Program-made: the position numbers and the translations under genes
The notes under the pieces: generated by a model
What the model saw: the letters and a program-made list of their open reading frames with translations, nothing else
Told to the model about the DNA's origin: nothing
Databases searched by the model: none
NCBI GenBank assembly: GCA_963851085.1
Contig: CAWKNX010000018.1
Location: 248,001 to 312,000 of the forward strand
Source of the DNA: DATFVJ01 sp963851085
GTDB taxonomy: Bacteria > Actinomycetota > Actinomycetes > Streptosporangiales > Streptosporangiaceae
Direction: 5' to 3'
Length of the DNA stretch: 64,000 nt
Part shown: piece by piece, positions 43,655 to 53,386 of the stretch
Position numbering within the stretch: position 1 is the first letter of the stretch
Layout of the letters: each line of letters opens with the position of its first letter

Positions 43655-45583
43655 CTACCTGAAGCTGCGGTGCACGTTCTCCCGCACCGAAGGTCCCGGC
43701 TCGGCTCCGCCGATCCACGGGCCGTCAATCGACGGATCGACGATGCCTTCCTCGAGCCACGTGTAACGGCCGCCGAGCACCTTCTTTGCGATCCGCACAT
43801 CGAGGGCGTCCGTGTTGTCCCACAGCCCGGAGAACAGCTCGCTTATCCGCACCCGAGCCTGCTGGCAGAACGCGTCCGCCAGCTCGCGCGAGGTGGTGGC
43901 GCGGCCGTCAGTCCCGCCACCGGTGGCGTCCATCTGGGCACGCACGCAGGCCGCGCTCATCGCGAACAGTTCGGCACCGATGTCCACGATCCGGCCGAGG
44001 AAGCCCTGCTTGCGCTCGAGCTTGCCCTGCCAGCGCGACATGCCGTAGAAGGTGGCGCGCGCGAGCTTGCGCGACGTCCGCTCGATGTACCGCACGTGCG
44101 GCGCGAGCGATCCGAACTCGTTGAACGCGCCAGGCCGCTGGCCCTCACCGGCCACGAGCGTGGGCAGCCAGCGTGCGTAGAATCCGCCGGCCTTCCCCGC
44201 GGCGCGCGCCTTCTTGCCCGCGCTCGCGCCCGGCTCGATGAGGTCACCGGCGACGGCCAGGTGCGTGTCCACCGCCTCGCGGGCGATGAACAGGTGCATG
44301 ATCTCGGTCGATCCCTCGAAGATCCGGTTGATCCGAAGGTCACGCAGCATTTGTTCGGCGGGCACGCCGCGCTCCCCGCGGGCGGCGAGCGATGCCGCGG
44401 TTTCGTAGCCGCGGCCGCCGCGGATCTGCACAAGCTCATCCGCGATGACGCATGCCATCTCTGACCCGTACAGCTTGGCGAGCGCGGCCTCGATGCGGAT
44501 GTCGTTGCGCTTGTCGTCGGCTAGCTGGCTGGCGAGATCGACCATGGCCTCGAGCGCGTAACTGGTCGCCGCGATGAACGAGATCTTCTTCGCGACGGCC
44601 TCGTGCTCGCCGATCTTCCGGCCCCACTGGACACGTTCCGCGGACCACTCCCTGGCGATCTTGAGCGCCCACTTCCCTGCCCCCGCGCACATCGCCGGCA
44701 GCGACAGGCGTCCCGTGTTCAGCGTGGTCAGGGCGATCTTGAGGCCCTGGCCCTCCTTGCCGATGAGGTTCGCCGCAGGCACCCGGACCTGGTGGAGCCG
44801 GGTCAGGCCGTTCTCCAGGCCGCGCAGGCCCATGAACGCGTTCCTGTTTTCCACGGTGACGCCTTCGGCGTCGCCCTCCACGACGAACGCGGTGATGCCG
44901 CCCCGGTGCCCCTCGCTGCGCGGCACCTGGGCCATGACGACGAGCAGGTCGCCGACCACCCCGTTGGTCGTCCAGAGCTTGACCCCGTCGAGCACGTACT
45001 CGGTGCCGTCCTCGGACGGGATCGCCATGGTGTTCAGCCGCGCCGGGTCGGAACCCACGTCAGGCTCGGTGAGGAGGAACGCGCTGATCTCACCCCGGGC
45101 GCATCGCGGCAGGAACTTCTGCTTCTGCTCCTCGGTCCCGAACATCGCGACCGGCTGGGGCACACCGATCGACTGGTGCGCGGAAAGCAGGGCCGATATC
45201 GCGGGTGACACCGATCCGACGATCATGAGCGCGCGGTTGTAGTAGAGCTGGGAGAGCCCGAGCCCGCCGTACTTCTTCGGGATCTTCATCCCGAACGCGC
45301 CCAGCTCGGCGAGGCCCTTGACCACTTCGACCGGAATCTCCGCGTCACGCTCGATCACGGCACCGTCCACCCGCGTCTGGCAGAACTCGAGCATCCGGGC
45401 GCAGAATTCCTCGCCCTCACGGCTGGCGTCCGCGGTCGACTGCGGATGCGGATGGATGAGCCCGAGCTGGAAGTCGCCGAGGAACAACTGCTTGCCGAAG
45501 CTGGGCCTGGACCACTCGGTCTCGCGGGCGTCCTCGGCGACCTTGCGAGCCTGACGTTCATCGACGGGTTGCACGGCAGCCAT
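43655..45583 (-). CDS. Acyl-CoA dehydrogenase (FadE type)
   Basis: A 642-residue FAD enzyme that makes the 2,3-double bond of acyl-CoA. The first 400 residues are a normal acyl-CoA dehydrogenase (LGAFGMKIPKKYGGLGLS, FLLTEPDVGSDPARLNT, VKLWTTNGVVGD, ERVQWGRKIGEHEAV), with the catalytic Glu in INRIFEGSTEIMHLF. A 200-residue C-terminal extension follows, as in long VLCAD-like enzymes. The ATG at 45583 follows GGGGGCAGTC. It is downstream of no other catabolic gene but is 850 bp from the thiolase operon, on the other strand. Confidence 0.94.
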   Translation of the reverse strand: MAAVQPVDERQARKVAEDARETEWSRPSFGKQLFLGDFQLGLIHPHPQSTADASREGEEFCARMLEFCQTRVDGAVIERDAEIPVEVVKGLAELGAFGMKIPKKYGGLGLSQLYYNRALMIVGSVSPAISALLSAHQSIGVPQPVAMFGTEEQKQKFLPRCARGEISAFLLTEPDVGSDPARLNTMAIPSEDGTEYVLDGVKLWTTNGVVGDLLVVMAQVPRSEGHRGGITAFVVEGDAEGVTVENRNAFMGLRGLENGLTRLHQVRVPAANLIGKEGQGLKIALTTLNTGRLSLPAMCAGAGKWALKIAREWSAERVQWGRKIGEHEAVAKKISFIAATSYALEAMVDLASQLADDKRNDIRIEAALAKLYGSEMACVIADELVQIRGGRGYETAASLAARGERGVPAEQMLRDLRINRIFEGSTEIMHLFIAREAVDTHLAVAGDLIEPGASAGKKARAAGKAGGFYARWLPTLVAGEGQRPGAFNEFGSLAPHVRYIERTSRKLARATFYGMSRWQGKLERKQGFLGRIVDIGAELFAMSAACVRAQMDATGGGTDGRATTSRELADAFCQQARVRISELFSGLWDNTDALDVRIAKKVLGGRYTWLEEGIVDPSIDGPWIGGAEPGPSVRENVHRSFR

Positions 45584-45736
45584 GACTGCCCCCAATTCTT
45601 GGTATAGGTGGTACTTCTAAGTTACCCCTCAGTCGTACCCACCGGTAGGGTTTATGGGGAACCATAACCGGGACATACCGGATCCGGAGCGGCTGCCGCG
45701 GCGTACCACCAGCCCGAACTGACGTAGGGCCGCCGG

Positions 45737-47146
45737 TCAGGAGGCGTTGGGGAGCCAGATCCGCACGATCGTGCCGCGGCCCGGTGCCGATTCCAGCACC
45801 GCCTGGCCGCCGTGTGCCCGGGCGATCGCCTGCACGATTGACAGGCCGAGGCCGGCGCCGCCTGATCCCGCCGAGTGCGCGCCGTCGCTCTGCCAGCCAC
45901 GCGAGCCGCGGTGAAACCGGTCGAAGGCCTGGGCCGCGTCCTGCGCGGACATGCCCGGCCCCGCGTCGGCGACCTCGATGACCGCGCCATGCCCGGCCCT
46001 GGCCAGCCGGACCGCCACCGGCGTGGTCGGGCTCGTATGCTCCCGCACGTTGGCGAGGAGGTTGGCGAGCACCTGGCGGATGCGGGGTTCGTCGGCCACC
46101 GCGATGATCGGGTCCGGGGCCTCGACCTTGATCGGCCTCTCCTGCTCGACCGCCGCCGCGTCGGCGGCAGCGTCCCTGACCACCGCCGCGAGGTCGCATT
46201 CCGTCAGGTCGAGGGAGGACGTCCGGTCGAGCCGGGCAAGTTCGAGCAGTTCGGCGACGAGCATGCTCATCCGGCCGGCCTCCTCCTCGATGCGGCGCAT
46301 TGCGTTCGGCAGTTCGTCCGGCCCGAGCGCGCCCTGCCGGTACAGCTCGGCATAGCCGCGGATGGTGGTGAGGGGGGTGCGGAGCTCGTGTGACGCGTCG
46401 GCGGCGAACGTGCGTATCTTCTGCTCCGAGTGCCAGCGGGCGGCGAACGCGTGCTGGATCCGGTCCAGCATCGTGTTGATGGCGCCGGCCAGGCGGCCGG
46501 TTTCCGTCCCCGCGGCGGCGTCTGGCATCCGGGCGGTGAGATCGCCGCTCTCGGTAATGCGGTCAGCGGCGGTGGCCATCCGGCTGAGCGGCGCGAGCCC
46601 GCGGCCGATCAGCCAGCGGCCGCCGACGGCAAGCAGCGCGATCAGCGCGGCGCCTGTGATGATCTCGGTCACGACGAGATTCCGTACCGCGGCGGTCACC
46701 TCGGCGATTGGATACGCGGCGACGACGAACCGCCCCCTCAGCGGCTCGTACCTGACGATGGCGCGCAGCCTGGGCCCGCCGGCATCCGTGGTGACAGGAA
46801 ACGGCACCTGACGCGCGAGCGCCGTCAGCTGCGCGAGGGGCATGTTCTCGAACTTCGCGGCCACCTGCTCGCCGATCGTAGCTTCGCCGCGGACCACGAG
46901 GCCGGCATGGGTGCGCGGGTTGACGGACACCACGATGAGCGGCGAGCCGGCCAGTTGCGGGCGTGCAATGGCGGCGGCGAGGCGCAGGTTGACCTGCTCG
47001 CCGAGATGATTGCGCAGCACGATCGCGCTGACCGTACCCATGATCACCAGGAATACGGTCGTGATGGCGATCAGGCCGATGAGCAGCCGGGCGCGCAGCG
47101 ACAGCCGCCCGTCGGCCGGCGGGTATCGTGGGCCAGCCGAGCTCAT
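45737..47146 (-). CDS. Sensor histidine kinase (HAMP-HisKA-HATPase)
   Basis: A 469-residue membrane kinase. Helix 1 (about 20-45), an extracytoplasmic sensor of about 115 residues, helix 2 (about 160-180), a HAMP linker (RWLIGRGLAPLSRMATAADRI), the HisKA phosphoacceptor in FAADASHELRTPLTTIRGY (H box), and the ATPase with NLLANVREHT (N), VADAGPGMS (G1) and GGAGLGLSIV (G2). It overlaps the response regulator by 4 bp (ATGA), so the two are translated together. It is of the MtrB/PhoR-like class; the signal is unknown. Confidence 0.95.
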   Translation of the reverse strand: MSSAGPRYPPADGRLSLRARLLIGLIAITTVFLVIMGTVSAIVLRNHLGEQVNLRLAAAIARPQLAGSPLIVVSVNPRTHAGLVVRGEATIGEQVAAKFENMPLAQLTALARQVPFPVTTDAGGPRLRAIVRYEPLRGRFVVAAYPIAEVTAAVRNLVVTEIITGAALIALLAVGGRWLIGRGLAPLSRMATAADRITESGDLTARMPDAAAGTETGRLAGAINTMLDRIQHAFAARWHSEQKIRTFAADASHELRTPLTTIRGYAELYRQGALGPDELPNAMRRIEEEAGRMSMLVAELLELARLDRTSSLDLTECDLAAVVRDAAADAAAVEQERPIKVEAPDPIIAVADEPRIRQVLANLLANVREHTSPTTPVAVRLARAGHGAVIEVADAGPGMSAQDAAQAFDRFHRGSRGWQSDGAHSAGSGGAGLGLSIVQAIARAHGGQAVLESAPGRGTIVRIWLPNAS

Positions 47147-47937
47147 CCCCCGTCCCGCGGGGGGGCCGCCGTGCCAAGTGCGTGCGGGCTTGCCGCGGAC
47201 GGCACAGCTGGCACACCGGGGCGCAGAGCGTAGCCGACTCCGCGCTGCGTGTGGATCAGCGGTGAGCCGAGGGGGTCGAGCTTACGCCGTAGGTAGCTGA
47301 TGTATGTCTCCACGATCTGCGACTGCCCGCCGTAGTCCCATCCCCAGACGTGCTCGAGCAGCTGTGCCCGGGTCAGGACCCGCCCCGGATGCCGCATCAG
47401 GAACGCGAGCAGCCGGAACTCGGTGGGCGAGAGTTCGAGCTCCGTGCCGCCCCGCCGTGCTGTCCACCGCGCCTCATCGAGTTCGAGGTCCGCCACCCGG
47501 AGCACGTCGGCGGAGCCGAGCCCGTCGTCGCCCGGCCCTGCCGCACCGTCCGCGACGGCCGCCCGGCGCAGCACCGCGCGAATACGCGCCACCAGTGCCT
47601 CGACGGAAAACGGCTTGGTGACGTAGTCGTCTCCGCCGAGCGCGAGACCGGTAACCGTGTCCGACGAGGTGTCGCGGGCGGTCAGGAAGATGACCGGCAC
47701 CTCGTTCCCCCCGGCGCGGAGCCTCCTGCAGACCTCGAAGCCGTCCAGATCCGGCAGCATCACGTCGAGTACGACGAGATCAGGCCGGCCTTCCGCAGCC
47801 TGGCGGAGCGCGTCGCTTCCGGTCGCGGCAGTGGTCACGGTAAAGCCGTGGAACCGCAGCGCGACCTGGACAAGCTCGCGGATGTTCAGCTCGTCGTCTA
47901 CCACGAGCACCCTGGGAAGCCGGTCACCTGCTGTCAT
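47143..47937 (-). CDS. OmpR/PhoB-type response regulator
   Basis: A 264-residue two-component regulator. The receiver domain (residues 8-122) has the acidic pair VVDDE, the phosphoacceptor Asp in LVVLDVMLPDLDG, Thr in FLTARD and Lys in VTKPFSVEALVARIRAV. The C-terminal winged helix (about 150-245) ends in VWGWDYGGQSQIVETYISYLRRKLD. It is paired with the overlapping kinase. ATG at 47937. Confidence 0.95.
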   Translation of the reverse strand: MTAGDRLPRVLVVDDELNIRELVQVALRFHGFTVTTAATGSDALRQAAEGRPDLVVLDVMLPDLDGFEVCRRLRAGGNEVPVIFLTARDTSSDTVTGLALGGDDYVTKPFSVEALVARIRAVLRRAAVADGAAGPGDDGLGSADVLRVADLELDEARWTARRGGTELELSPTEFRLLAFLMRHPGRVLTRAQLLEHVWGWDYGGQSQIVETYISYLRRKLDPLGSPLIHTQRGVGYALRPGVPAVPSAASPHALGTAAPPRDGG

Positions 47938-48086
47938 AACACCGCCAATCATGGCCGAAGGGGCCATCCACGTGCGATCGCTGGCGCGCGCCACCGCCGC
48001 AGCGCCGAAGGCCAGCCATCCCACGTGGGGGCGGGATGGCTGGCTGCGTGCGGGCGGGCCTCGGCGGAAGCCACCAGCTGGACGGG

Positions 48087-48791
48087 TCAGCTTGATGACG
48101 GGTCCGGCGCGCCACCCTGCTGCGCGCCGGACTGGCCGGCGGCGCCCTTCTTCGGCACGATGATCAGCCGGGCGTCGCGCACCGTACCCTGCTCGGGACC
48201 GCCCACGAACACCGGGTCGCCGGTCGCGAGGCCCGACGCACTGGACCTGGCCCCGTTCTTCCGCACGACCGTGTCGCTCACCAGCGTCCACGCCCAGGTG
48301 GTGCCGTCAGCGGCACGCACGGTCACGTCCTTGCCGCTCACCCCTGTGATGACGCCTCGCTCGAATGCGATCTCACGGAACCCGCCGCCCTTCACCCGCA
48401 CCGTGAATTCGCCGTGCACGCCGCGCAGATGCCGCAGAATCCGGGCGACGCGCCTGGCCCGGGCGCCCGCGGCGTTGCCTGAGCCTGCGCCAGATGGGGC
48501 GCTTGCCCCCGGGGTCGGCGAACTGGCGCCGCCCAGCGCCGCGCTGAGGAGCGCGGCCTGCCCACTGGAGGGTGAACCGCTGCTCGACAGGTCGAGCCCG
48601 GCGATCGCCCCGCCACCCGCGAGCACGACGGCAGCGGCGATGCCTGCTGCCCACCGCAGCGTCTTACGGCAATGCTTCGCGGGGCGGCCCGCCGGGCCCG
48701 TCATCGCGGGTACGGGCTGGGTCGCGTCAGTGGGCCCGTATGGTCGATAGCCATCGTGGGTTGGCTGATTTTCCCAGTTCATGTCGTCCAT
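48087..48791 (-). CDS. Membrane-anchored protein with DUF5666-like extracytoplasmic domain
   Basis: A 234-residue protein. A Tyr/Pro/Gln-rich cytoplasmic head is followed by one helix (about 45-65, AAGIAAAVVLAGGGAIAGL), a Ser/Gly/Pro linker, and a beta-rich extracytoplasmic domain (VHGEFTVRVKGGGFREIAFERG ... GTTWAWTLVSDTVVRKNG). The region resembles DUF5666 folds, but I am not certain. It lies 149 bp upstream of the response regulator in the same direction, so it may be part of that signalling unit. ATG 48791 or 48782 can start it. Confidence 0.7.
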   Translation of the reverse strand: MDDMNWENQPTHDGYRPYGPTDATQPVPAMTGPAGRPAKHCRKTLRWAAGIAAAVVLAGGGAIAGLDLSSSGSPSSGQAALLSAALGGASSPTPGASAPSGAGSGNAAGARARRVARILRHLRGVHGEFTVRVKGGGFREIAFERGVITGVSGKDVTVRAADGTTWAWTLVSDTVVRKNGARSSASGLATGDPVFVGGPEQGTVRDARLIIVPKKGAAGQSGAQQGGAPDPSSS

Positions 48792-48910
48792 AGCCTTGTA
48801 GACTGCCAGGCTGACCTGGGACGACGAGCGGCGTAACCTGGGAGATCGCTGGGAGTGCGCACCACGTTGCCCGGGCCCGGAAAGACGAACCAACCCAGAA
48901 CGGGACACTT

Positions 48911-49705
48911 GTGCCTGAAAAGATGACTGACAGCACGGGGATGGCGGAACCTGCAGACGGATCAAATCCCGTACAGCCCAAAGCCGGAGCAGATGCCCTC
49001 GAGAACCATCTCGGGGGTGAGGAGGCGCGCAATTACCGGCGGTACGAGCACGACGTCATCGCACCCCATGTCGGCAGCTCGATGCTGGAGATCGGGTCCG
49101 GGCTCGGGAGCTTCTCCGCGCAGTTCCTGCCGCGCCTGGAACGCCTGGTGGTCAGCGACAGCGATCCGTACTGCGTCGAGCAGCTCGCCAAACTCTACGA
49201 GGGTGACCCGGGCGTCCAGGTCCTCGAGCTCGTCCTTCCCGCGGACATACCGGTGAGCGAGCCGGTGGACACCGTGGTCGCGATGAACGTGCTCGAGCAC
49301 ATCGTGGATGACGTAGCCGCGCTGCGCTGTCTGGCGCGCGCGACGAAGCCTGGCGGCAAGATCGTGCTCTGGGTGCCTGGTTATCCGCAGCTCTACGGTG
49401 ACTTCGACCGGAAGGTCGGGCACGTCCGCCGGTACACGCCGAAAACCATGGAGGCGGCGGTGACGGCGGCCGGGCTGTCCATCGACATCCTGCGGCCGAT
49501 CAACATGCTCGGCGGGATCGCCTGGTGGTTCGCGGTGCGCCGGGCAGGTGTCGGCTACCCGAACCCGCGCATCGTCCGCGTCTACGACCGGCTCGTAGTG
49601 CCCACAACACGCTTCATCGAGCGCCTGGTCCGGCCGCCTTTCGGGCAGACGGTGCTCTGCGTGGCCCGGGTACCGGAGGACTGCGAGCGCGCCGCCCGGC
49701 CGTAA
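48911..49705 (+). CDS. Class I SAM-dependent methyltransferase
   Basis: A 264-residue Rossmann methyltransferase. Motif I is MLEIGSGLGSFSAQF (the SAM loop), then an acidic VVSDSDPYC, VVAMNVLEHIVDD (motif IV), and LRCLARATKPGGKIVLWVPGYPQLYGDFDRKVGHVRRY. The C-terminal WWFAVRRAG is hydrophobic and may touch a membrane or lipid. The last motif set resembles enzymes acting on lipid-linked or carbohydrate substrates. The GTG at 48911 begins a long flexible head. Confidence 0.88.
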   Translation: MPEKMTDSTGMAEPADGSNPVQPKAGADALENHLGGEEARNYRRYEHDVIAPHVGSSMLEIGSGLGSFSAQFLPRLERLVVSDSDPYCVEQLAKLYEGDPGVQVLELVLPADIPVSEPVDTVVAMNVLEHIVDDVAALRCLARATKPGGKIVLWVPGYPQLYGDFDRKVGHVRRYTPKTMEAAVTAAGLSIDILRPINMLGGIAWWFAVRRAGVGYPNPRIVRVYDRLVVPTTRFIERLVRPPFGQTVLCVARVPEDCERAARP

Positions 49706-49748
49706 CCAAACTCCCCTGCACTACCCGCCCGCCCATGGGGGCGTTGCC

Positions 49749-51479
49749 CTACATCCGGTCAGGCACCTGGACGCCGAGCAGGCCGAGCCCGGCCAGCAGG
49801 ACCCGCAGCGTGAGCTCGGAAAGCGCGAGCCGAGACTCCTTAACGGCTTCGCTGGGCGCGCCGAGCACGGGGCAGTGCTCGTAGAACGTGGTGAACGCAC
49901 TGGCCAGGTCGAACAGGTACGCGGCCAGCCGGTGCGGTTCCGCGGTGTCCGCGACCTGCTGGACGGCGGTGCCGTATTCGAGCAGCCGCAGGCCGAGCGC
50001 CCGTTCGGTCGGCTCGCCGAAAATCATCGGGCCTGTTGCCTGCGCCGGGTCACGGCCGGCCTTACGGAAGATCGACCGGATCCGCGCGGCCGCGTACTGC
50101 AGATATGGCGCGGTGTTCCCGTGGAGCGCGAGCATGCGGTCGAAGTCGAAAACGTAGCCGCTGTCCCTGGCCACCGACAGATCAGCGTATTTGAGTGCGC
50201 CGATGCCGACGGCCTCCGCGATCTGCGCGCGCACTTCCTGGTCCGCATAGCGGTCGGCGATGACCCGTTCCGCCCGCTCGACCGCCTCGTCGATGAGCGT
50301 GATCAGCTTGATCTGCTCGCCACTGCGCGACCGCAGTCTCTTACCGTCCGGCCCGGTCACGAGCCCGATCACCGCGTGGTCGGCACGGACCTTGTCGGTC
50401 AGCCACCCGGCCTGCCGAGCCACCGCGAAGAGCATGCGGAAATGCAGCGACTGCTCGGATGCCACCACGTAGATCAACCGGTTGACGTGCAGCTGCCTGA
50501 TCCGGTACCTGATCGCGGCCAGATCGGTCGTGTCGTAGCCGTAGCCGCCGTCGCTCTTGCGCAGGATGAGCGGCACCGGGGCACCGTCCTGGCCGCTGAA
50601 CCCGGGCGGGAATGCGCACAGCGCGCCGTCGCTGATCACCGCGACGCCGGACTGCTCCAGTTCCTCGCACACGTCGGCGAGCATCGGGTTGTAGAAGCTC
50701 TCACCGAAGATGTCGTCGTCGGTCAGCGTGATCCCAAGCCGCCGGTAGATCGTGTTGAAGTACCGCTTGGAGTCATCGAGAAGCATCTGCCACAGCCGCA
50801 GCGTCTCGGGGTCGCCGGACTGCAGCTCCACGACCCGTTTGCGTGCGCGGTCGACGAAGCCGGGATCGCTGTCGAACTTGGCCCTGGCCGCCTGATAGAA
50901 GGGGGTCAGCTCGCCGCGCGACAACTGCTCGCCCGCGGCCTGCTCACCCACGTCGAGCAGATGCTCGACCAGCATGCCGAACTGGGTGCCCCAGTCCCCG
51001 AGATGGTTGGCACGGATGACGTCGTGCCCGAGGAACTCGAGGGTTCTGGTGATGGCGTCACCCACAACGGTCGTGCGCAAATGGCCGACGTGCATTTCCT
51101 TCGCGACGTTCGGATGCGAGTAGTCGACGATGACCCGCTCGGCGGGCTGGGCGATCGGAACACCGAGGCGGTCGTCAGCAAGCACCGCGTCCGCCTGGCC
51201 GGCGATCCAGTCGTCGCGCAACGTGAAGTTGACGAAACCGGGCCCGCTCACCTCGACAGCGGCGCAGACGTCGGCTACGTCGAGCTGCTCGGCCAGTTCG
51301 GCTGCCACCGTGCGCGGCGGGCGGCCGAGCCGCTTGCCGAGTGGAAGTGCCACGTTGGACTGGAAGTCGGCGAACTGTGACGGCCGGATCACCGGGTCGG
51401 TGCTGGCCTCCCCGGCGCCGAACACCGCGGCCAGCGCACGCCGCACGCGCTGCGCGAGAACCTCCTGCGGATCGGCCAT
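49749..51479 (-). CDS. argS: Arginyl-tRNA synthetase
   Basis: A 576-residue class I synthetase that charges tRNA-Arg with arginine. An additional N-terminal domain (Add-1) is followed by YSHPNVAKEMHVGHLRTTVVGDA (HIGH motif, here HVGH), the catalytic core with GYGYDTTDLAAIRYR, a RLRSRSG sequence at the KMSKS position as is common in ArgRS, and the DALR anticodon-binding domain (QYAAARIRSI to the end). Methionine at 51479 is the normal start (MADPQEVLAQ). It is the only tRNA-synthetase gene in the window. Confidence 0.96.
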   Translation of the reverse strand: MADPQEVLAQRVRRALAAVFGAGEASTDPVIRPSQFADFQSNVALPLGKRLGRPPRTVAAELAEQLDVADVCAAVEVSGPGFVNFTLRDDWIAGQADAVLADDRLGVPIAQPAERVIVDYSHPNVAKEMHVGHLRTTVVGDAITRTLEFLGHDVIRANHLGDWGTQFGMLVEHLLDVGEQAAGEQLSRGELTPFYQAARAKFDSDPGFVDRARKRVVELQSGDPETLRLWQMLLDDSKRYFNTIYRRLGITLTDDDIFGESFYNPMLADVCEELEQSGVAVISDGALCAFPPGFSGQDGAPVPLILRKSDGGYGYDTTDLAAIRYRIRQLHVNRLIYVVASEQSLHFRMLFAVARQAGWLTDKVRADHAVIGLVTGPDGKRLRSRSGEQIKLITLIDEAVERAERVIADRYADQEVRAQIAEAVGIGALKYADLSVARDSGYVFDFDRMLALHGNTAPYLQYAAARIRSIFRKAGRDPAQATGPMIFGEPTERALGLRLLEYGTAVQQVADTAEPHRLAAYLFDLASAFTTFYEHCPVLGAPSEAVKESRLALSELTLRVLLAGLGLLGVQVPDRM

Positions 51480-51795
51480 GCGGCGTTCTTCCCTCATCTT
51501 TGCGGCGGTGACCCTACGCAATCATGGGTGCGCGGTCAATGGCCACAGCTTATCGGTCGGCGGCGCGCCGCCCGGCCGCATCGCAGTCCGATGCCGCCGC
51601 TTGCGCTGCACCTCTTCGCCATGTCGATCGGCTGACCTCGGGCCCCGGCGCGCAGTGGCGCGCTGGGGCCCAGCCCTCCGGCACCGGGGCGGCCGGCAAG
51701 CGCGCCGCCGGCTCACGAACGATGTCGGGTCAGGACGAGCGATGCGGCGCGCGTATCAGGACCGTTTGCGGTCCTGACTCATAGCGGGCGTTGCG
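51480..51795. other. 316 bp intergenic region between plsX and argS
   Basis: Holds the argS upstream region and the hairpin after plsX. No gene, repeat or regulator site seen. Confidence 0.5.
51756..51777 (-). terminator. Hairpin downstream of plsX
   Basis: TCAGGACCG-TTTG-CGGTCCTGA, a 9 bp stem with a 4-base loop, 19 bp past the plsX stop. Confidence 0.65.
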
Positions 51796-52839
51796 TCAGG
51801 ACCGGCGCAGGAAGCCGGTGCGCGCCGGGCCCAGCCGCTCCTTGATCCGTTCGGCGATCTGCACCTCAGCGAGACGCGCGGCGAGCACGCAGGCTGACGC
51901 GATCCCCTTGGCCGTCGACGCGCCGTGCGCGATCACCACCATGCCGTGCAGCCCGAGCAGGGCGGCACCGCCCTGGCTGTCCGGATCGAGACGGGTGGCG
52001 AGCGAGCGCAGGTGGCCGCGCTGCAGCAGGGCGCCGAACCGGGCCGCTGGTGAGCTGGCAATGACGCCACGAAGCTGCTGCGCCATGTACCTGGCAGTGC
52101 CCTCCAGGGTCTTGAGCGCCACATTTCCTGTGAAGCCGTCCGCGACCATGACGTCGACACGTCCCGCCAGCAGGTCGCCGCCCTCCATGTTCCCGGCGAA
52201 GCTGAGTGCCAGCCCTTCGTTCGGCCGTTCAGCCGCCGCCGCGGTCAGCAGTTCGTAGGTGCGGCGGGCCAGTTTGTTCCCTTTGCCCGGCTCGGAACCA
52301 ATTGTGAGCAGGCCAACATTGGGCCGTTCGATCCCGTGTGCGAGCTGCGCGTATGCCACGCCAAGGTGAGCGAACTGGACGAGCATCTCTGGCTTGGGGT
52401 CGGCCGTTGCTCCGGCGTCGACAAGCAGCGTCGGTGTCGGCTCGGTGGGGAGCACGACGGCGAGCGCTGGCCTCAGCACGCCCGGCACGGACCGCAGCCG
52501 CAGGCGCGCGGTCGCCACGACCGCGGCGGTTGAGCCCGCGGAAACCAGCGCGCCGGCCTGGCCGCGTCTGATCAGCTGACACCCTACGGCGACGCTTGAT
52601 CGGGGCCGCCGCCAGCTGGCGAGCGCCCCCTCATCCATGCTGAGCACATCATCGGCGGGCACGATCGGGATGTCCCTTTCGGCGCCGTGCTTGGCGAGCA
52701 TGGGCCGGAGGGTGGCCGGGTGCCCGGTAAGCACGACGCGGACCTGATGCTCACGGACGGCGATGACGGCGCCGGCGACGACGTGGTCCGGGGCGTGGTC
52801 ACCGCCCATCCCGTCAACCGCGATGGTGGGTCGCGTCAG
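51796..52839 (-). CDS. plsX: Phosphate acyltransferase PlsX (start codon abnormal)
   Basis: PlsX makes acyl-phosphate from acyl-ACP, the first step toward glycerol-3-phosphate acylation. MGGDHAPDHVVAG, PKPEMLVQFAHLG, GLLTIGSEPGKGNKL, FAGNMEGGDLLAGRVDVMVADGF and GNVALKTLEG are present. The first strand, TIAVDG before MGGDHAP, lies upstream of the ATG at 52809 and has no normal start codon in frame. A CTG at 52839 is possible. One added C in the CCC at 52842-52844 would let the GTG at 52850 (after AAAGGGG) start a protein MTPLTRPTIAVDGMGGD. A lost base is the simplest reading. It supplies the PlsY/PlsC route also served by the acyltransferase at 26. Confidence 0.86.
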   Translation of the reverse strand: MTRPTIAVDGMGGDHAPDHVVAGAVIAVREHQVRVVLTGHPATLRPMLAKHGAERDIPIVPADDVLSMDEGALASWRRPRSSVAVGCQLIRRGQAGALVSAGSTAAVVATARLRLRSVPGVLRPALAVVLPTEPTPTLLVDAGATADPKPEMLVQFAHLGVAYAQLAHGIERPNVGLLTIGSEPGKGNKLARRTYELLTAAAAERPNEGLALSFAGNMEGGDLLAGRVDVMVADGFTGNVALKTLEGTARYMAQQLRGVIASSPAARFGALLQRGHLRSLATRLDPDSQGGAALLGLHGMVVIAHGASTAKGIASACVLAARLAEVQIAERIKERLGPARTGFLRRS

Positions 52840-52850
52840 GGTGTCACCGG

Positions 52851-53386
52851 CCCCTTTGCTGGCACTGGGGTGACGAAGGAGTGAGCCGTCATGCGGCCAA
52901 GCCTTTCACTGTCCGGATGATCCGCCCCATTATCGGCCGTGTCGGCCTGGGCGGCCGGTAACAGGGCTGCTGGGGGCGCGGCGATCGGCTCACGGGTGGG
53001 CGCCGCGTGTGCGGGGCGCGGTCCGGCCCCGTGAGCACCGGCCTGACCGTTAGCCCGGCTGCCACGCACGGACCTGGCGATTCGCGGGCGGTGGCACTGG
53101 TGAGACGCTGCGAAGATCATGTGGCACACTACTTCGGCCGGCGGCGAGCGTGGTGGGGAAGGCGCCAAACAGACGGTGCCGTGCGGGGCTTACTCGCGCC
53201 GAGCTGCCCGGAGGGTTCAACAGAACGCGCGAAGTTACCTCCGCGTTTCATGATTGTGATCCTTTCGTTTGGTTATGCCAAGACGCGCGGCAGCCGCTAA
53301 CTGCGTCGTAAGGGTCACCCGGCCATTTGGGCTGGCCCACTCGCGCCGGCGGTACCGCCCGGGCGCGACCGACCGAAGGGAGATGC
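52851..53386. other. 536 bp intergenic region, no gene seen
   Basis: Divergent gap between plsX and the radical SAM gene. It must carry both promoters. I see no repeat or operator that I can support. Confidence 0.5.

Noticed and set aside
53007..53300. A 97-codon plus-strand frame upstream of the radical SAM gene
   Set aside because: No ribosome-binding site, no motif, and its composition is like the surrounding non-coding DNA.
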